Part shown: positions 1 to 7,735 of the stretch, in pieces | Numbering within the stretch: the stretch's first letter is position 1 | How the letters are laid out: each line of letters starts with the position of its first letter | Origin: Gammaproteobacteria bacterium | Lineage (GTDB): Bacteria > Pseudomonadota > Gammaproteobacteria > Xanthomonadales > Xanthomonadaceae | Direction of reading: 5' to 3' | DNA: 23,910 bases | NCBI GenBank assembly: GCA_026398715.1 | Contig: JAPLSI010000274.1 | Location: 1 to 23,910 of the forward strand | The notes under the pieces: model-generated | The model's database searches: none | What the model saw: the letters and a program-made list of their open reading frames with translations, nothing else | What the model was told of the DNA's origin: nothing | Program-made: the position numbers and the translations under genes

Positions 1-4
1 CGCG

Positions 5-1399
5 ATGACAAGCCAACGCGAGTTGTCGCCCGGCCTGGACCTGCTGGCCCTGCATCGGCTCGATCCGGTCCGCTATCCGCTGTTGCTGGAAAGCGTCGCC
101 GGCGGCAATGCGCTGTCGCGATGGGACCTGTTGCTGGTGGCCAACGGCGATGGCCTGCGGCTGGACGCCGACGGCGTCACCCGCCGCACCGATGGCGAGG
201 CGTTGGCGGGCACGTTCCTGGGGTGCCTGGACGACGAATGGAAGCGACTGCAGTCGGGCCAGCGCGACGAACCCGGCGCGGGCGCTGGGGCCGAGTTGCC
301 TTTCGCCGCCACTGAATTGCCTTTTCGCGGCGGCTGGGGATTGTTCCTCGCCTACGAACTGGCCGCGCAGATCGAGCCCGTGCTCCGCTTGCCGCCGGCA
401 CCGGGCCCCTTGCCCGTTGCGCTGGCGCTGCGCTGTCCGGCCGTGGTTGCGCGCGATCGCAGCACGGGGCGCTGCATCGGCTTGTGCGAAGCCGGCGACG
501 AGCGCTTGCTCGACGCAGTCGCCGTTGACATCGCACGGACTTCCGGGCCGTTTGCACCCGAGCCCTGGCAGGCCCCGGCTTCGATCATCGAGGACGAACC
601 GCGACGATTCCTCGACGGCGTCGCCCGGGTGCACGACTATCTTCGCAACGGCGATGTCTTCCAGGTAAACCTGTCGCGCGGATGGAATGCGGTATTCGAA
701 GAACCCCCGCGCCCCGAAGCGCTCTATGCGCGACTTCGGGAAGCCAATCCGGCACCCTTCGCGGGCTTGCTGGTGCAACCCGGCTGGGCGCTGGCGAGTT
801 CGTCGCCGGAGCGCCTGGTATCGGTGCGCGGCGACAGCGTGCAGACGCGCCCCATCGCGGGTACGCGGCCGCGCATCGCCGGCGACGACGAGCAATTGCG
901 CATCAAGGAACTGGTCGGCCATCCCAAGGAACGCGCCGAGCACGTGATGCTGATCGACCTGGAGCGCAACGACCTCGGTCGCGTCTGCCAGGCCGGCAGC
1001 GTGGAGGTCGACGAGTTGATGATCGTCGAAAGCTACACGCACGTGCACCACATCGTTTCCAACGTGCGTGGCACCCTGCGCCCGGACGTGACGCCGGGCC
1101 AGGTGATCGCCGCCGTGTTTCCCGGGGGTACCATCACCGGGTGCCCGAAGGTCCGCTGCATGCAGATCATCGCCGAGCTCGAAGGCGAAGGCCGCGGGCC
1201 CTATACCGGCGCAATGGGCTACCTCAATCGCGATGGCGACATGGACTTGAACATCCTCATCCGCAGCGCATGGTTGGCCGGCAACCAGTTGCAGTTGCGC
1301 GCCGGCGCCGGCCTGGTGGTGGATTCGATCGCCGAGGCCGAGCTCGACGAAACCCGTGCCAAGGCGCGCGGCCTGATGCGTGCACTCGACCCGGCATGA
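5..1399 (+). CDS. pabB: Aminodeoxychorismate synthase component I
   Basis: Large subunit of ADC synthase: converts chorismate plus ammonia (from the PabA amidotransferase, not in this window) to 4-amino-4-deoxychorismate for folate synthesis in the cytoplasm. The 464-residue protein has the chorismate-binding fold: PIAGTRPR at residues 283-290, LIDLERNDLGR near 317-327, GGTITGCPK at 374-382, then GPYTGAMGYL and GAGLVVDSIAEAE near the end. The next gene is pabC, which argues for PabB over anthranilate synthase TrpE. Odd point: residue 285 is Ala, where E. coli PabB has the nucleophilic lysine of PIKGT; TrpE proteins also have Ala here. Only four bases precede the ATG, so the ribosome site cannot be judged and a more upstream start is possible. 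The stop overlaps the pabC start (ATGA). Confidence 0.9.
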   Translation: MTSQRELSPGLDLLALHRLDPVRYPLLLESVAGGNALSRWDLLLVANGDGLRLDADGVTRRTDGEALAGTFLGCLDDEWKRLQSGQRDEPGAGAGAELPFAATELPFRGGWGLFLAYELAAQIEPVLRLPPAPGPLPVALALRCPAVVARDRSTGRCIGLCEAGDERLLDAVAVDIARTSGPFAPEPWQAPASIIEDEPRRFLDGVARVHDYLRNGDVFQVNLSRGWNAVFEEPPRPEALYARLREANPAPFAGLLVQPGWALASSSPERLVSVRGDSVQTRPIAGTRPRIAGDDEQLRIKELVGHPKERAEHVMLIDLERNDLGRVCQAGSVEVDELMIVESYTHVHHIVSNVRGTLRPDVTPGQVIAAVFPGGTITGCPKVRCMQIIAELEGEGRGPYTGAMGYLNRDGDMDLNILIRSAWLAGNQLQLRAGAGLVVDSIAEAELDETRAKARGLMRALDPA

Positions 1400-2214
1400 A
1401 CGCGATCATCCTGAGCGATGGCAAGGTCGTGCCGCACCTGGATCCCGGCGATCGCGGACTGGCCTACGGCGATGGCGTGTTCGAGACGCTGCTGGTCAAC
1501 AAGGCGCTGCCGGCATGGTGGGACCGCCACTGGAACCGCTTGCTTCGCGGCGCGACGTCGCTGGGCATCCCGGCGCCGTCCGAACTGGCCGTGCGCCGCG
1601 CCTGCGCCACCCTGATGAAGGCCGAGCCCGGGGCTTGCGTGCTCAAGATCATCTGCACGCGGGGCACCGGGGGGCGAGGCTACAAGCCACCGGCGTCGAT
1701 GTCGCCGACCGTCATCGTGTCCACCCATCGGGCACCCGATCCGGTCGGGCCGGTCGACCTGCGCTGGTGCCAGACGCCCTGGGCCATCCAGCCGCGACTG
1801 GCCGGCATAAAGCACCTGAACCGGCTCGAGCAGGTGCTCGCGCGCGCGGAGTGGGACGACCCGGAAATCTTCGACGGCATCGTCCGCGACACCGAGGACC
1901 GCGTGGTCAGCGCTACATCCGCCAATCTGTTCGCCCTGGTCGGCGGCCGCTGGCTTACGCCGCGGCTCGATCGCTGCGGCATCGCCGGCATCGTCCGCGG
2001 CTGGCTGCTGGACGAAGTGCCTGAGGCCGAGCAGGCCGACCTGAGCGCGGTGGAAGTCAGCCACGCCGAGGCGCTTTTTCTCTGCAATGCCGTGCGCGGT
2101 ATCCTTCCCGTACGCCGGCTGGGCCTGCGCGAGTGGCCCTTGCATCCCGCGGTCACCGCGCTGCGCCGCAAGCTGGCGAACGCAAATCCAGCCTTTGTCT
2201 TCGAGGAGTCCTGA
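1396..2214 (+). CDS. pabC: Aminodeoxychorismate lyase (PLP class IV)
   Basis: Cleaves 4-amino-4-deoxychorismate to p-aminobenzoate and pyruvate, the step after PabB. The 272-residue protein is a class IV aminotransferase-fold PLP enzyme: RGLAYGDGVFETL near the N-terminus, the PLP lysine in GIKHLNRLEQVLAR (Lys139), and DTEDRVVSATSANLF downstream, typical of ADC lyases. The ATG at 1396 overlaps the pabB stop by four bases, which fixes the start and implies translational coupling. It is followed without a gap by mltG. A branched-chain or D-amino-acid aminotransferase of the same fold is possible on sequence alone, but the pabB context makes ADC lyase by far the best reading. Confidence 0.9.
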   Translation: MNAIILSDGKVVPHLDPGDRGLAYGDGVFETLLVNKALPAWWDRHWNRLLRGATSLGIPAPSELAVRRACATLMKAEPGACVLKIICTRGTGGRGYKPPASMSPTVIVSTHRAPDPVGPVDLRWCQTPWAIQPRLAGIKHLNRLEQVLARAEWDDPEIFDGIVRDTEDRVVSATSANLFALVGGRWLTPRLDRCGIAGIVRGWLLDEVPEAEQADLSAVEVSHAEALFLCNAVRGILPVRRLGLREWPLHPAVTALRRKLANANPAFVFEES

Positions 2215-3240
2215 TTGGCCACGCATCTCAAGCACGGGCGGCTGAAGCTGGCCTTCGCCATCGCGATCATCGTCATCGCGGTGGCGGTCACCATTGTCTG
2301 GCAGCGCACGCAGGGTTTTGCCCAGCGCGCCATGGTGCTCGACCAGACCGAGCGGGTCCTGGTTATCGAACGCGGCGACGGCTTCAACGCCGTGCTGCGG
2401 AAATTGCGCGAGCAAGGCGTGGTGCAGGGCAGCGACCTGGAATGGAAATTGCTTTCGCGCGAGATGGGCGTCGCCGGTCGAATGCAGGTGGGCGAGTACT
2501 CGATCACGTCGGGACTGACGCCACGCGAGATCCTCGACCGGCTGTCGAAGGGCGAGGTCATCCAGCGAAAGTTCACCATCGTCGAAGGCTGGAGTTTTCG
2601 CGACCTGCGCGCCGCGCTCGACGGCGATGGCCTGCTCAAGCACAGCACCCAGGGGTTGCTCGATGCCCAGGTGATGGAGAAGCTCGGGCGCGCGCGGGTG
2701 TTCCCCGAAGGTCGCTTCCTGCCCGAAACCTACGTGTACACGCGCGGCACCGACGACATCGCCGTGCTCGATCGTGCGGCCAAGGCCATGGACGAGGCAC
2801 TCGCCGTCGCCTGGGAATCACGCAAGGCCGGCCTGCCGCTGGCGTCGCCCGAAGAAATGCTCACCCTGGCTTCCATCGTCGAGAAGGAAACCGGGCTGGC
2901 CAGTGAACGGCCGCAAATCGCAGGCGTGTTCGTGCGCCGCCTGGAACTGGGCATGCGCCTGGAAACCGACCCGACCATCATCTACGGCATGGGCAGCAGT
3001 TACGCGGGAAATATCCGCAAGCGCGACCTGCAGACCGATACGCCTTACAACACCTACCTGCGCGCGGGACTGCCGCCCACGCCGATCGCGATGCCCGGCA
3101 AGGCAGCGCTGGAAGCCGTGGCGCATCCAGCCGACGGCGATGCCATCTTCTTCGTCGCGCGCGGCAACGGCGCGCACTATTTTTCCGCAACCTATGCCGA
3201 ACACTCGGCGGCGGTGCGCAAGTACCAGTTGAGGCGATGA
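2215..3240 (+). CDS. mltG: Endolytic murein transglycosylase MltG (YceG-like)
   Basis: Inner-membrane lytic transglycosylase that cuts nascent peptidoglycan glycan strands and helps set their length. The 341-residue protein has one N-terminal membrane anchor (about residues 11-28) and then a periplasmic YceG domain. Family motifs are visible: LASIVEKETG with the catalytic Glu at 223, ETDPTIIYGMG, and YNTYLRAGLPPTPIAMPG followed by AHYFSATYAEH near the C-terminus. The start is a TTG immediately after the pabC stop; GAGGAG at 2203-2208, six bases upstream, supports this rare start codon. The pairing with pabC and tmk is the usual gammaproteobacterial order (pabC-yceG-tmk-holB). Confidence 0.92.
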   Translation: MATHLKHGRLKLAFAIAIIVIAVAVTIVWQRTQGFAQRAMVLDQTERVLVIERGDGFNAVLRKLREQGVVQGSDLEWKLLSREMGVAGRMQVGEYSITSGLTPREILDRLSKGEVIQRKFTIVEGWSFRDLRAALDGDGLLKHSTQGLLDAQVMEKLGRARVFPEGRFLPETYVYTRGTDDIAVLDRAAKAMDEALAVAWESRKAGLPLASPEEMLTLASIVEKETGLASERPQIAGVFVRRLELGMRLETDPTIIYGMGSSYAGNIRKRDLQTDTPYNTYLRAGLPPTPIAMPGKAALEAVAHPADGDAIFFVARGNGAHYFSATYAEHSAAVRKYQLRR

Positions 3241-3881
3241 TGCCGGCCAATGCGCACCAGGGCTTCCTGGTTTCCATCGAAGGGGGCGAGGGCGCCGGCA
3301 AGTCCACCGTGCGGGAAGCCTTGCGGCAGTCGCTTGCGCGGCGCGGACTGGAAGTCGTACTGACCCGTGAACCCGGCGGCACCGTGGCCGGCGAGGCGAT
3401 ACGGCAGTTGCTGCTCGATCCGTCCGGCAAGCTGGCGGCTGAAACGGAATTGCTGCTGATGTTCGCGTCGCGCGCACAGCTGGTTCGCGAAGTGGTGCAG
3501 CCGGCCATTGCCCGCGGCGCTGCGGTGCTCACCGATCGCTTCACCGATGCCAGCTTTGCCTACCAGGGCGGCGGTCGCGGAATCGACATGGGCATCATCG
3601 CCGAACTCGAACGCTGGGCCGCGCTGATCAAGCCCGACCTGACGTTCCTGCTCGATGTCGGGGTCGAGGTCGGCTTGTCGCGCGCTCGCTCGCGCGGTGC
3701 GGAACTCGATCGCATCGAATCGGAAAAGCTGGATTTCTTCGAGCGGGTCCGGGCGGCGTACCGCTTGCGTGCCGCGGCCGAACCCATGCGATATCGCATC
3801 GTGGATGCTGCGCAGTCGCCCGAACAGGTCAGCGCCGAAGTCACCGGGCTGCTCACGCAATGGCTGGACTCCCGCGCATGA
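3237..3881 (+). CDS. tmk: Thymidylate kinase
   Basis: Phosphorylates dTMP to dTDP with ATP, the last dedicated step toward dTTP. The 214-residue protein shows the P-loop GGEGAGKS at residues 16-23, LTREPGGT at 42-49, the DRF motif at 100-102 followed by DASFAYQGGGRG, and a basic LID segment (SRARSRG, about 148-154) as in type II bacterial enzymes. Two ATG codons lie in tandem at 3237 and 3240. The first overlaps the mltG stop, while GAGG at 3231-3234 is better spaced (five bases) for the second, so the true start may be 3240. The stop overlaps holB by four bases. Confidence 0.95.
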   Translation: MMPANAHQGFLVSIEGGEGAGKSTVREALRQSLARRGLEVVLTREPGGTVAGEAIRQLLLDPSGKLAAETELLLMFASRAQLVREVVQPAIARGAAVLTDRFTDASFAYQGGGRGIDMGIIAELERWAALIKPDLTFLLDVGVEVGLSRARSRGAELDRIESEKLDFFERVRAAYRLRAAAEPMRYRIVDAAQSPEQVSAEVTGLLTQWLDSRA

Positions 3882-4882
3882 ACCTGACCGCCTGGCAGCG
3901 ACGGATTTTCGACGCGGCGATGCAGTCGCACGCGCAGGGCCGGCTGGGCCATGCCCTGCTGTTGTCCGGGCCGGCCAGCATGGGCAAGCGCCAGGTGGCG
4001 GAAGCCATCGCGCAGCGATTGCTGTGCAGTGCGCCCCGCAGCGACGGGTTCGCCTGTGGCGCCTGCCGCAGTTGCCAACTTTTTCCCGCGCAACAGGTGG
4101 GCCTGGCCGTTACCCAGGCGCATCCTGACCTGCAGCGGATCGGCCTGGAGCCCAACGAAAAGGGCGACAAGCTGCGCACGGAAATTTCGGTCGACCAGGT
4201 GCGCCGGTTGGGCCAGTGGTTCTCGTTCACGCCGCAACTTGGTGGCGCCCAGGTGGTGTTGATCGATCCGGCCGACCTGATGAATGCCTCGTCGGGAAAT
4301 GCCTTGCTCAAGACCCTGGAAGAGCCCGCCCCGAATCGCTTCCTCTTGCTGGTGACCTCGCGACCGGGGCGATTGCCCGCGACGATTCGCAGCCGTTGCC
4401 AGCGTCTCGAGTTCCGCCTGCCCTCCACCGACGAGTCGCTTCAGTACCTCGCAGCCGAAGGCTTGCGCGGCCCCGAGGCGCTTGCGGCACTGTCGGCGGC
4501 GCGCGGCAATCCCGGCCAGGCGGCGGCATGGATGCGCGATGGCATCCTGCAGCTGCGGGGCGAAGTGATCGACAGCCTCAACGCCGTGGGGTCGGGCCGG
4601 GCCGGGCCGGTGGAGACGGCGCAGCGTTGGCTGGCTGACGAAAACGCGGAGCTGAGGCTGCGTTTTGCCGCCGAATTGGCGGTGGAGGGTGCAGCCTCGG
4701 GCTTCCAGCGGCCATCGGCCGGGCGCCCGGTGTTGACTGCGCCTGGGGATTTTTCCAGTATTTCGAAATGGTTCGACTCGATCAACCGCACTCGCGAGCA
4801 ACTCAAGGCGCCGCTTCGCAACGACCTGGTGCTTGCAGGACTGCTGCGCGAATGGCGTACCATGTTCGAAACGGGCCGATGA
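3878..4882 (+). CDS. holB: DNA polymerase III subunit delta'
   Basis: Clamp-loader stator subunit of the replicative polymerase. The 334-residue protein shows the AAA+ delta' layout: a degenerate Walker A (GPASMGKR, residues 31-38), a four-cysteine zinc module (Cys50, Cys60, Cys63, Cys66), NALLKTLEEP at 141-150, and the SRC motif (Ser172-Arg173-Cys174) that donates the arginine finger to neighbouring subunits. The imperfect nucleotide site agrees with delta' not being an active ATPase. The ATG at 3878 overlaps the tmk stop as ATGA; an ATG at 3860 in the same frame would give six extra residues but would lie inside tmk. Downstream pilZ follows after 31 bases. Confidence 0.93.
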   Translation: MNLTAWQRRIFDAAMQSHAQGRLGHALLLSGPASMGKRQVAEAIAQRLLCSAPRSDGFACGACRSCQLFPAQQVGLAVTQAHPDLQRIGLEPNEKGDKLRTEISVDQVRRLGQWFSFTPQLGGAQVVLIDPADLMNASSGNALLKTLEEPAPNRFLLLVTSRPGRLPATIRSRCQRLEFRLPSTDESLQYLAAEGLRGPEALAALSAARGNPGQAAAWMRDGILQLRGEVIDSLNAVGSGRAGPVETAQRWLADENAELRLRFAAELAVEGAASGFQRPSAGRPVLTAPGDFSSISKWFDSINRTREQLKAPLRNDLVLAGLLREWRTMFETGR

Positions 4883-4913
4883 TGCACACGGCTGCAACCC
4901 GGAGACTGGAACG

Positions 4914-5270
4914 ATGATTGGTGGCGCAGGCGCAAGGCAGGGCATTCTCTCGCTGGCCATCAAGGACAAGGCGCAGCTGTACGGCGCGTACATGCCTTTC
5001 CTGAAAGGTGGCGGCATCTTCATTCCCACCAATCGCCGCTATACCCTGGGCGACGAGGTATTCCTGTTGCTGTCGCTGCCCGAAGACAAGGACCGCCTGC
5101 CGGTCGCGGGCAAGGTCGTGTGGATCACGCCGCCGGGCTCGCAGGGCAATCGCGCCGCCGGCATCGGCGTGCAGTTCAGCGACTCGGCCGAGGCCGAGAC
5201 GGTGAAGGGAAAGATCGAGACCATGCTGGCCGGCACCCTGGAATCGGACAAGCCGACGCACACGATGTGA
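4914..5270 (+). CDS. pilZ: Type IV pilus assembly protein PilZ
   Basis: Small cytoplasmic protein needed for type IV pilus assembly; in Xanthomonas it is known to bridge the FimX EAL domain and the PilB ATPase. The 118-residue sequence fits the Xanthomonas family closely: RQGILSLAIKDK, YMPFLKGGGIFIPT, YTLGDEVFLLL, VAGKVVW, GNRAAGIGVQF and a C-terminal ESDKPTHTM. As in that family, no RxxxR c-di-GMP-binding motif is visible at the N-terminus, so direct c-di-GMP binding is unlikely. GGAG at 4901-4904 sits nine bases before the ATG. It is the last gene of the pabB operon and converges with the DUF2007 gene, leaving 15 bases between stops. Confidence 0.92.
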   Translation: MIGGAGARQGILSLAIKDKAQLYGAYMPFLKGGGIFIPTNRRYTLGDEVFLLLSLPEDKDRLPVAGKVVWITPPGSQGNRAAGIGVQFSDSAEAETVKGKIETMLAGTLESDKPTHTM

Positions 5271-5285
5271 TTGCCGTGCCCTGGT

Positions 5286-5681
5286 TCAGGGAAGCAGCAG
5301 CATCCGGATGATCATCCAGGCGGCCGCGCCGCCCACGGCGAACAACAGCGCGATGCGGATGCGCGAGATTCGCGACGAATCCGACGACTTCACCGGCTCC
5401 CGGAACTGAAGCACCTCGGGCACGTAGGAACTCGCCGGCGCGCCTTCTTCCAGGCCCATGTCGTGCAGCATTTCCCGCGCGCGCTTGTAGTCTTCCGACT
5501 TGATCACCCAGATCGCCGGAAGATTGGCGTTGTTGTTCTTCTCGACATAGCTGAATTCGCGACGGCTCACCTTCTTGTAGCCGCGCCCTTCGCTGATCTT
5601 GTGCTCGATGCCGGCATCTTCGAACAACTTGGCGACGGCTTCGACGTTTTCCAGTCGCGGCGAGCTGAACATCTGGCGCAT
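5286..5681 (-). CDS. DUF2007-type protein with C-terminal membrane segment
   Basis: A 131-residue protein beginning MRQMFSSPRLENVEAVAKLF and carrying GIEHKISE, the pattern of the DUF2007 (putative signal-transducing) domain, in which a short ferredoxin-like fold covers roughly residues 3-75. A linker rich in Ser and Asp leads to a hydrophobic segment at about 108-128, so the domain is probably tethered to the membrane with the bulk in the cytoplasm. Xanthomonas relatives have been labelled pathogenicity-like, but no biochemical role is established, and I do not assign one. The start codon shares one base with the tesB stop (TGATG), so the two genes are translationally coupled. A second in-frame ATG three codons in (5672) is an alternative start. 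Confidence 0.75.
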   Translation of the reverse strand: MRQMFSSPRLENVEAVAKLFEDAGIEHKISEGRGYKKVSRREFSYVEKNNNANLPAIWVIKSEDYKRAREMLHDMGLEEGAPASSYVPEVLQFREPVKSSDSSRISRIRIALLFAVGGAAAWMIIRMLLLP

Positions 5682-6562
5682 CAGTGGGCCTCGCTGTCTT
5701 CGGGCAGGACCCGGATCAGGCCTTCCTGGGCTACCGATGCAACGAGCTTGCCGTCGCGCGTGTAGATCAGGCCACGGGCCAAGCCGCGCGCATTACCGGC
5801 GGTCGGGCTGTCGAGCGAATACAGCAGCCAGTCGTCCACGCGGAATGGACGATGGAACCACATGGCGTGGTCGAGCGAGGCCATCTGCACGTTGGGCTGG
5901 TAGTAGCTGATGCCGTGCGGAAACGTGGTGGTTCCCAGCAGGTAGAAATCGGACGCATAGGCGAGCAGCGCGCGATGCAATTCCGGCGCGTCGCCGACCT
6001 TCTCGGTCAGGCGGAACCAGACCTGCTGGTAGGGCGGGCGCTTGGGCGGCTTGACCTCGTCGCGCGGATAGATGGGGCGCATTTCAAACGGACCCATGCG
6101 CGACAGCCAGCGCTGCATTTTCGCGGGCAGTTTTTCCATGACCTCTGGCGACGGGGCGACGGTGGGTTCGACGTCTTCGGGCTGCGGAACTTCAGGCATG
6201 TTGAACTGGTGTTCGACGCCGGGCTCGACCTTCTGGAACGAGGAAGCGAACACCAGGATCGGCTGGCCATGCTGGATCGCCGTGACCCGGCGTACCGAAA
6301 AACTGTGGCCGTCGCGGGCGCGGTCCACGTCGAATATGATCGGCGCGTTGATGTCGCCGGCGCGCAGGAAGTAGGCGTGGATGGAATGCACGCTGCGGCC
6401 CGCTTCCACGGTTTGCTGCGCCGCCGACAGGGACTGGCCCAGCACCTGTCCGCCAAACACGTACTTGGTGCCGATGTCGCGGCTTTGGCCGCGGAACAGG
6501 TTGTCTTCGAGCCGCTCCAGCGTGAGCAGGGCGACGAGTTCAGATACGACGGATTCGGTCAT
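5681..6562 (-). CDS. tesB: Acyl-CoA thioesterase II
   Basis: Hydrolyses acyl-CoA to free fatty acid and CoA in the cytoplasm. The 293-residue protein is a double hot-dog TesB: LFRGQSRDIGTKYVFGGQV near the start, HSIHAYFLRAGD, and the C-terminal half with YASDFYLL, MASLDHAMWFHRPF and VASVAQEG. By alignment with E. coli TesB, the catalytic Asp204 and Gln278 correspond to Asp205 and Gln279 here, while Thr228 is replaced by Ser229. The ATG at 6562 is chosen because GGAG lies five bases upstream; a TTG eight codons further out lacks such a site. It lies between ampD and the DUF2007 gene on the same strand. Confidence 0.92.
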   Translation of the reverse strand: MTESVVSELVALLTLERLEDNLFRGQSRDIGTKYVFGGQVLGQSLSAAQQTVEAGRSVHSIHAYFLRAGDINAPIIFDVDRARDGHSFSVRRVTAIQHGQPILVFASSFQKVEPGVEHQFNMPEVPQPEDVEPTVAPSPEVMEKLPAKMQRWLSRMGPFEMRPIYPRDEVKPPKRPPYQQVWFRLTEKVGDAPELHRALLAYASDFYLLGTTTFPHGISYYQPNVQMASLDHAMWFHRPFRVDDWLLYSLDSPTAGNARGLARGLIYTRDGKLVASVAQEGLIRVLPEDSEAH

Positions 6563-6585
6563 GGTGGCTCCGGACGACTGCTGCA

Positions 6586-6591
6586 ATTGTA
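6586..6591 (-). promoter_or_regulatory. Possible -10 box upstream of tesB
   Basis: On the minus strand this reads TACAAT, five of six matches to the sigma-70 -10 consensus, and lies about 23 bases upstream of the tesB ATG. No recognisable -35 element is found 16-18 bases further upstream, so tesB may have its own weak promoter in addition to readthrough from ampD. Confidence 0.3.
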
Positions 6592-6614
6592 CCGTCGCGG
6601 GCTGGAGCAGGGGC

Positions 6615-7187
6615 TCAGGGCGTGAAGCGCTTCAGCTTGCCTTCGGCCAGGACCCTGTCCCAGGGGAATAGCGGGCCCGGGTCACGCTTGCGCGAAACCT
6701 GTCGCGTCGGGTCGTCGCTTGCCGCCACCCGCGTCGTGTCCAGGTCTTCGTGCCCGGCGATGTATTCGAGCCCGGGCAATTCCCTTCGCAGTGAGCCAAG
6801 CAGGGCCAACAGCGCGCGCACTTGCGCTTCGGTGTAGGGCTCGGTCATCGCCTGGTGGCGGGAATCGAGCCAGTCCGGAAAGCGGCCGATGTTCACCAGC
6901 TCGATGCCGATCGATCGCGGGTTGTAACCACGCGTGTGGTGGGCGATGCGGGTAGGGCGGACGAACAGGTGCACCGTGCCGTCGCGATCGATGTAGTAGT
7001 GGCCGCTGTTGCCGGTGCCCGAGTCGTGCAGTTGCCGTTCGCCGTACTCGCGCGCGATCGTCATGTCCGGCAATTCGGTGCAATGCACGACCACCAGGTC
7101 TATCTGCCCGGCAGGGCGCTGGTCGAGCCGTTCTTCGTAGGGAAGGGGCCAGACGTGGACGGCGGGCGGCGGCAGGTCGACGCTCAT
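6615..7187 (-). CDS. AmpD-family N-acetylmuramoyl-L-alanine amidase
   Basis: Zinc amidase of the Amidase_2/AmpD family, expected to cleave the bond between muramic acid and L-alanine in recycled muropeptides. The 190-residue protein has VVHCTE (His35), GHYYIDRDG at 62-70, HHTRGYNPRSIGIELVN (Glu96), GHEDLD (His146) and KRDPGPLFPW (Lys167, Asp169). His35, His146 and Asp169 match the AmpD zinc ligands; Glu96 and Lys167 match its catalytic pair. There is no signal peptide, so action in the cytoplasm on recycled anhydro-muropeptides is likely, as for AmpD rather than periplasmic AmiD. No clear ribosome site precedes the ATG at 7187. It diverges from the MOSC gene with 38 bases between starts and is first in the minus-strand set ampD-tesB-DUF2007. 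I leave the symbol blank because AmpD and AmpDh paralogues are hard to tell apart. Confidence 0.85.
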   Translation of the reverse strand: MSVDLPPPAVHVWPLPYEERLDQRPAGQIDLVVVHCTELPDMTIAREYGERQLHDSGTGNSGHYYIDRDGTVHLFVRPTRIAHHTRGYNPRSIGIELVNIGRFPDWLDSRHQAMTEPYTEAQVRALLALLGSLRRELPGLEYIAGHEDLDTTRVAASDDPTRQVSRKRDPGPLFPWDRVLAEGKLKRFTP

Positions 7188-7225
7188 GGCCGCATGTTAA
7201 CATTGCGACCACCGCGGAGCCTTCC

Positions 7226-7735
7226 ATGTCGCTGCCCCCATCCGATTCGCCGCTAGGCATCCTGATGTCCAGCCTGCCTCGCGCCGGCCGCGTGGAATGG
7301 ATTGGCTTGCGTCCGCAGCGCGACGTCGAGATGGTGGCCGTTCCGGAAGCGTTGGCTGTCGCCGGACGCGGACTGCAGGGCGATCGCTACGCCAGCGGCA
7401 GCGGCAAGCGCGGCATCACCCTGGTCCAGGCCGAACATATTCCCGTCATCGCCGCACTGGCAGGCCATTCGAGCGTGGCGGCATCCGTGCTGCGGCGTAA
7501 CTTGGTGGTGTCGGGCATACCGCTGGTCGCACTGAAGGGTCGGCGCTTTCGCATCGGCGAGGTATTGCTCGAAGGCACGGACGATTGCGATCCCTGCTCG
7601 CGGATGGAAGCGGCGCTGGGCCCCGGTGGCTACAACGCCATGCGTGGGCATGGTGGACTGTGCGCGCGCATCCTCGAAGGCGGCCAGCTTCGAATGGGCG
7701 ACGCCGTGGTGGCGATGCCGGTCGAAGTCGCGTGA
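7226..7735 (+). CDS. MOSC domain-containing protein
   Basis: A 169-residue stand-alone MOSC domain (C-terminal domain of molybdenum cofactor sulfurase). Visible family features are GLQGDRYASG near residue 50, the ITLVQAEHI and VLRRNLVVSGI blocks, and the conserved cysteine region DCDPCSRME, followed by GHGGLCARILEGG. Stand-alone MOSC proteins of the YiiM type are linked to sulfur carriage or to reduction of N-hydroxylated compounds with molybdenum cofactor; which applies here cannot be said. GGAG at 7216-7219, six bases before the ATG, supports the start. The stop overlaps the GTG of the next gene (GTGA), so it is co-translated with a small hydrolase and rlmKL. Confidence 0.82.
   Translation: MSLPPSDSPLGILMSSLPRAGRVEWIGLRPQRDVEMVAVPEALAVAGRGLQGDRYASGSGKRGITLVQAEHIPVIAALAGHSSVAASVLRRNLVVSGIPLVALKGRRFRIGEVLLEGTDDCDPCSRMEAALGPGGYNAMRGHGGLCARILEGGQLRMGDAVVAMPVEVA

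Noticed and set aside
1219..2643. Long minus-strand open frame opposite pabC and mltG
   Set aside because: Translation is low-complexity with no recognisable motif; pabC and mltG on the plus strand carry catalytic residues and coupled starts.
4590..4608. GGGCC triplication in holB as a regulatory or mobile repeat
   Set aside because: It lies inside the delta' coding sequence, keeps the frame (GRAGPVE) and is what high G+C coding sequence often shows.
5279..5291. CCCTG-GTT-CAGGG inverted repeat between pilZ and the DUF2007 gene as a terminator
   Set aside because: Only a five-base stem with a three-base loop, partly inside the DUF2007 stop region, and no T-run on either strand.
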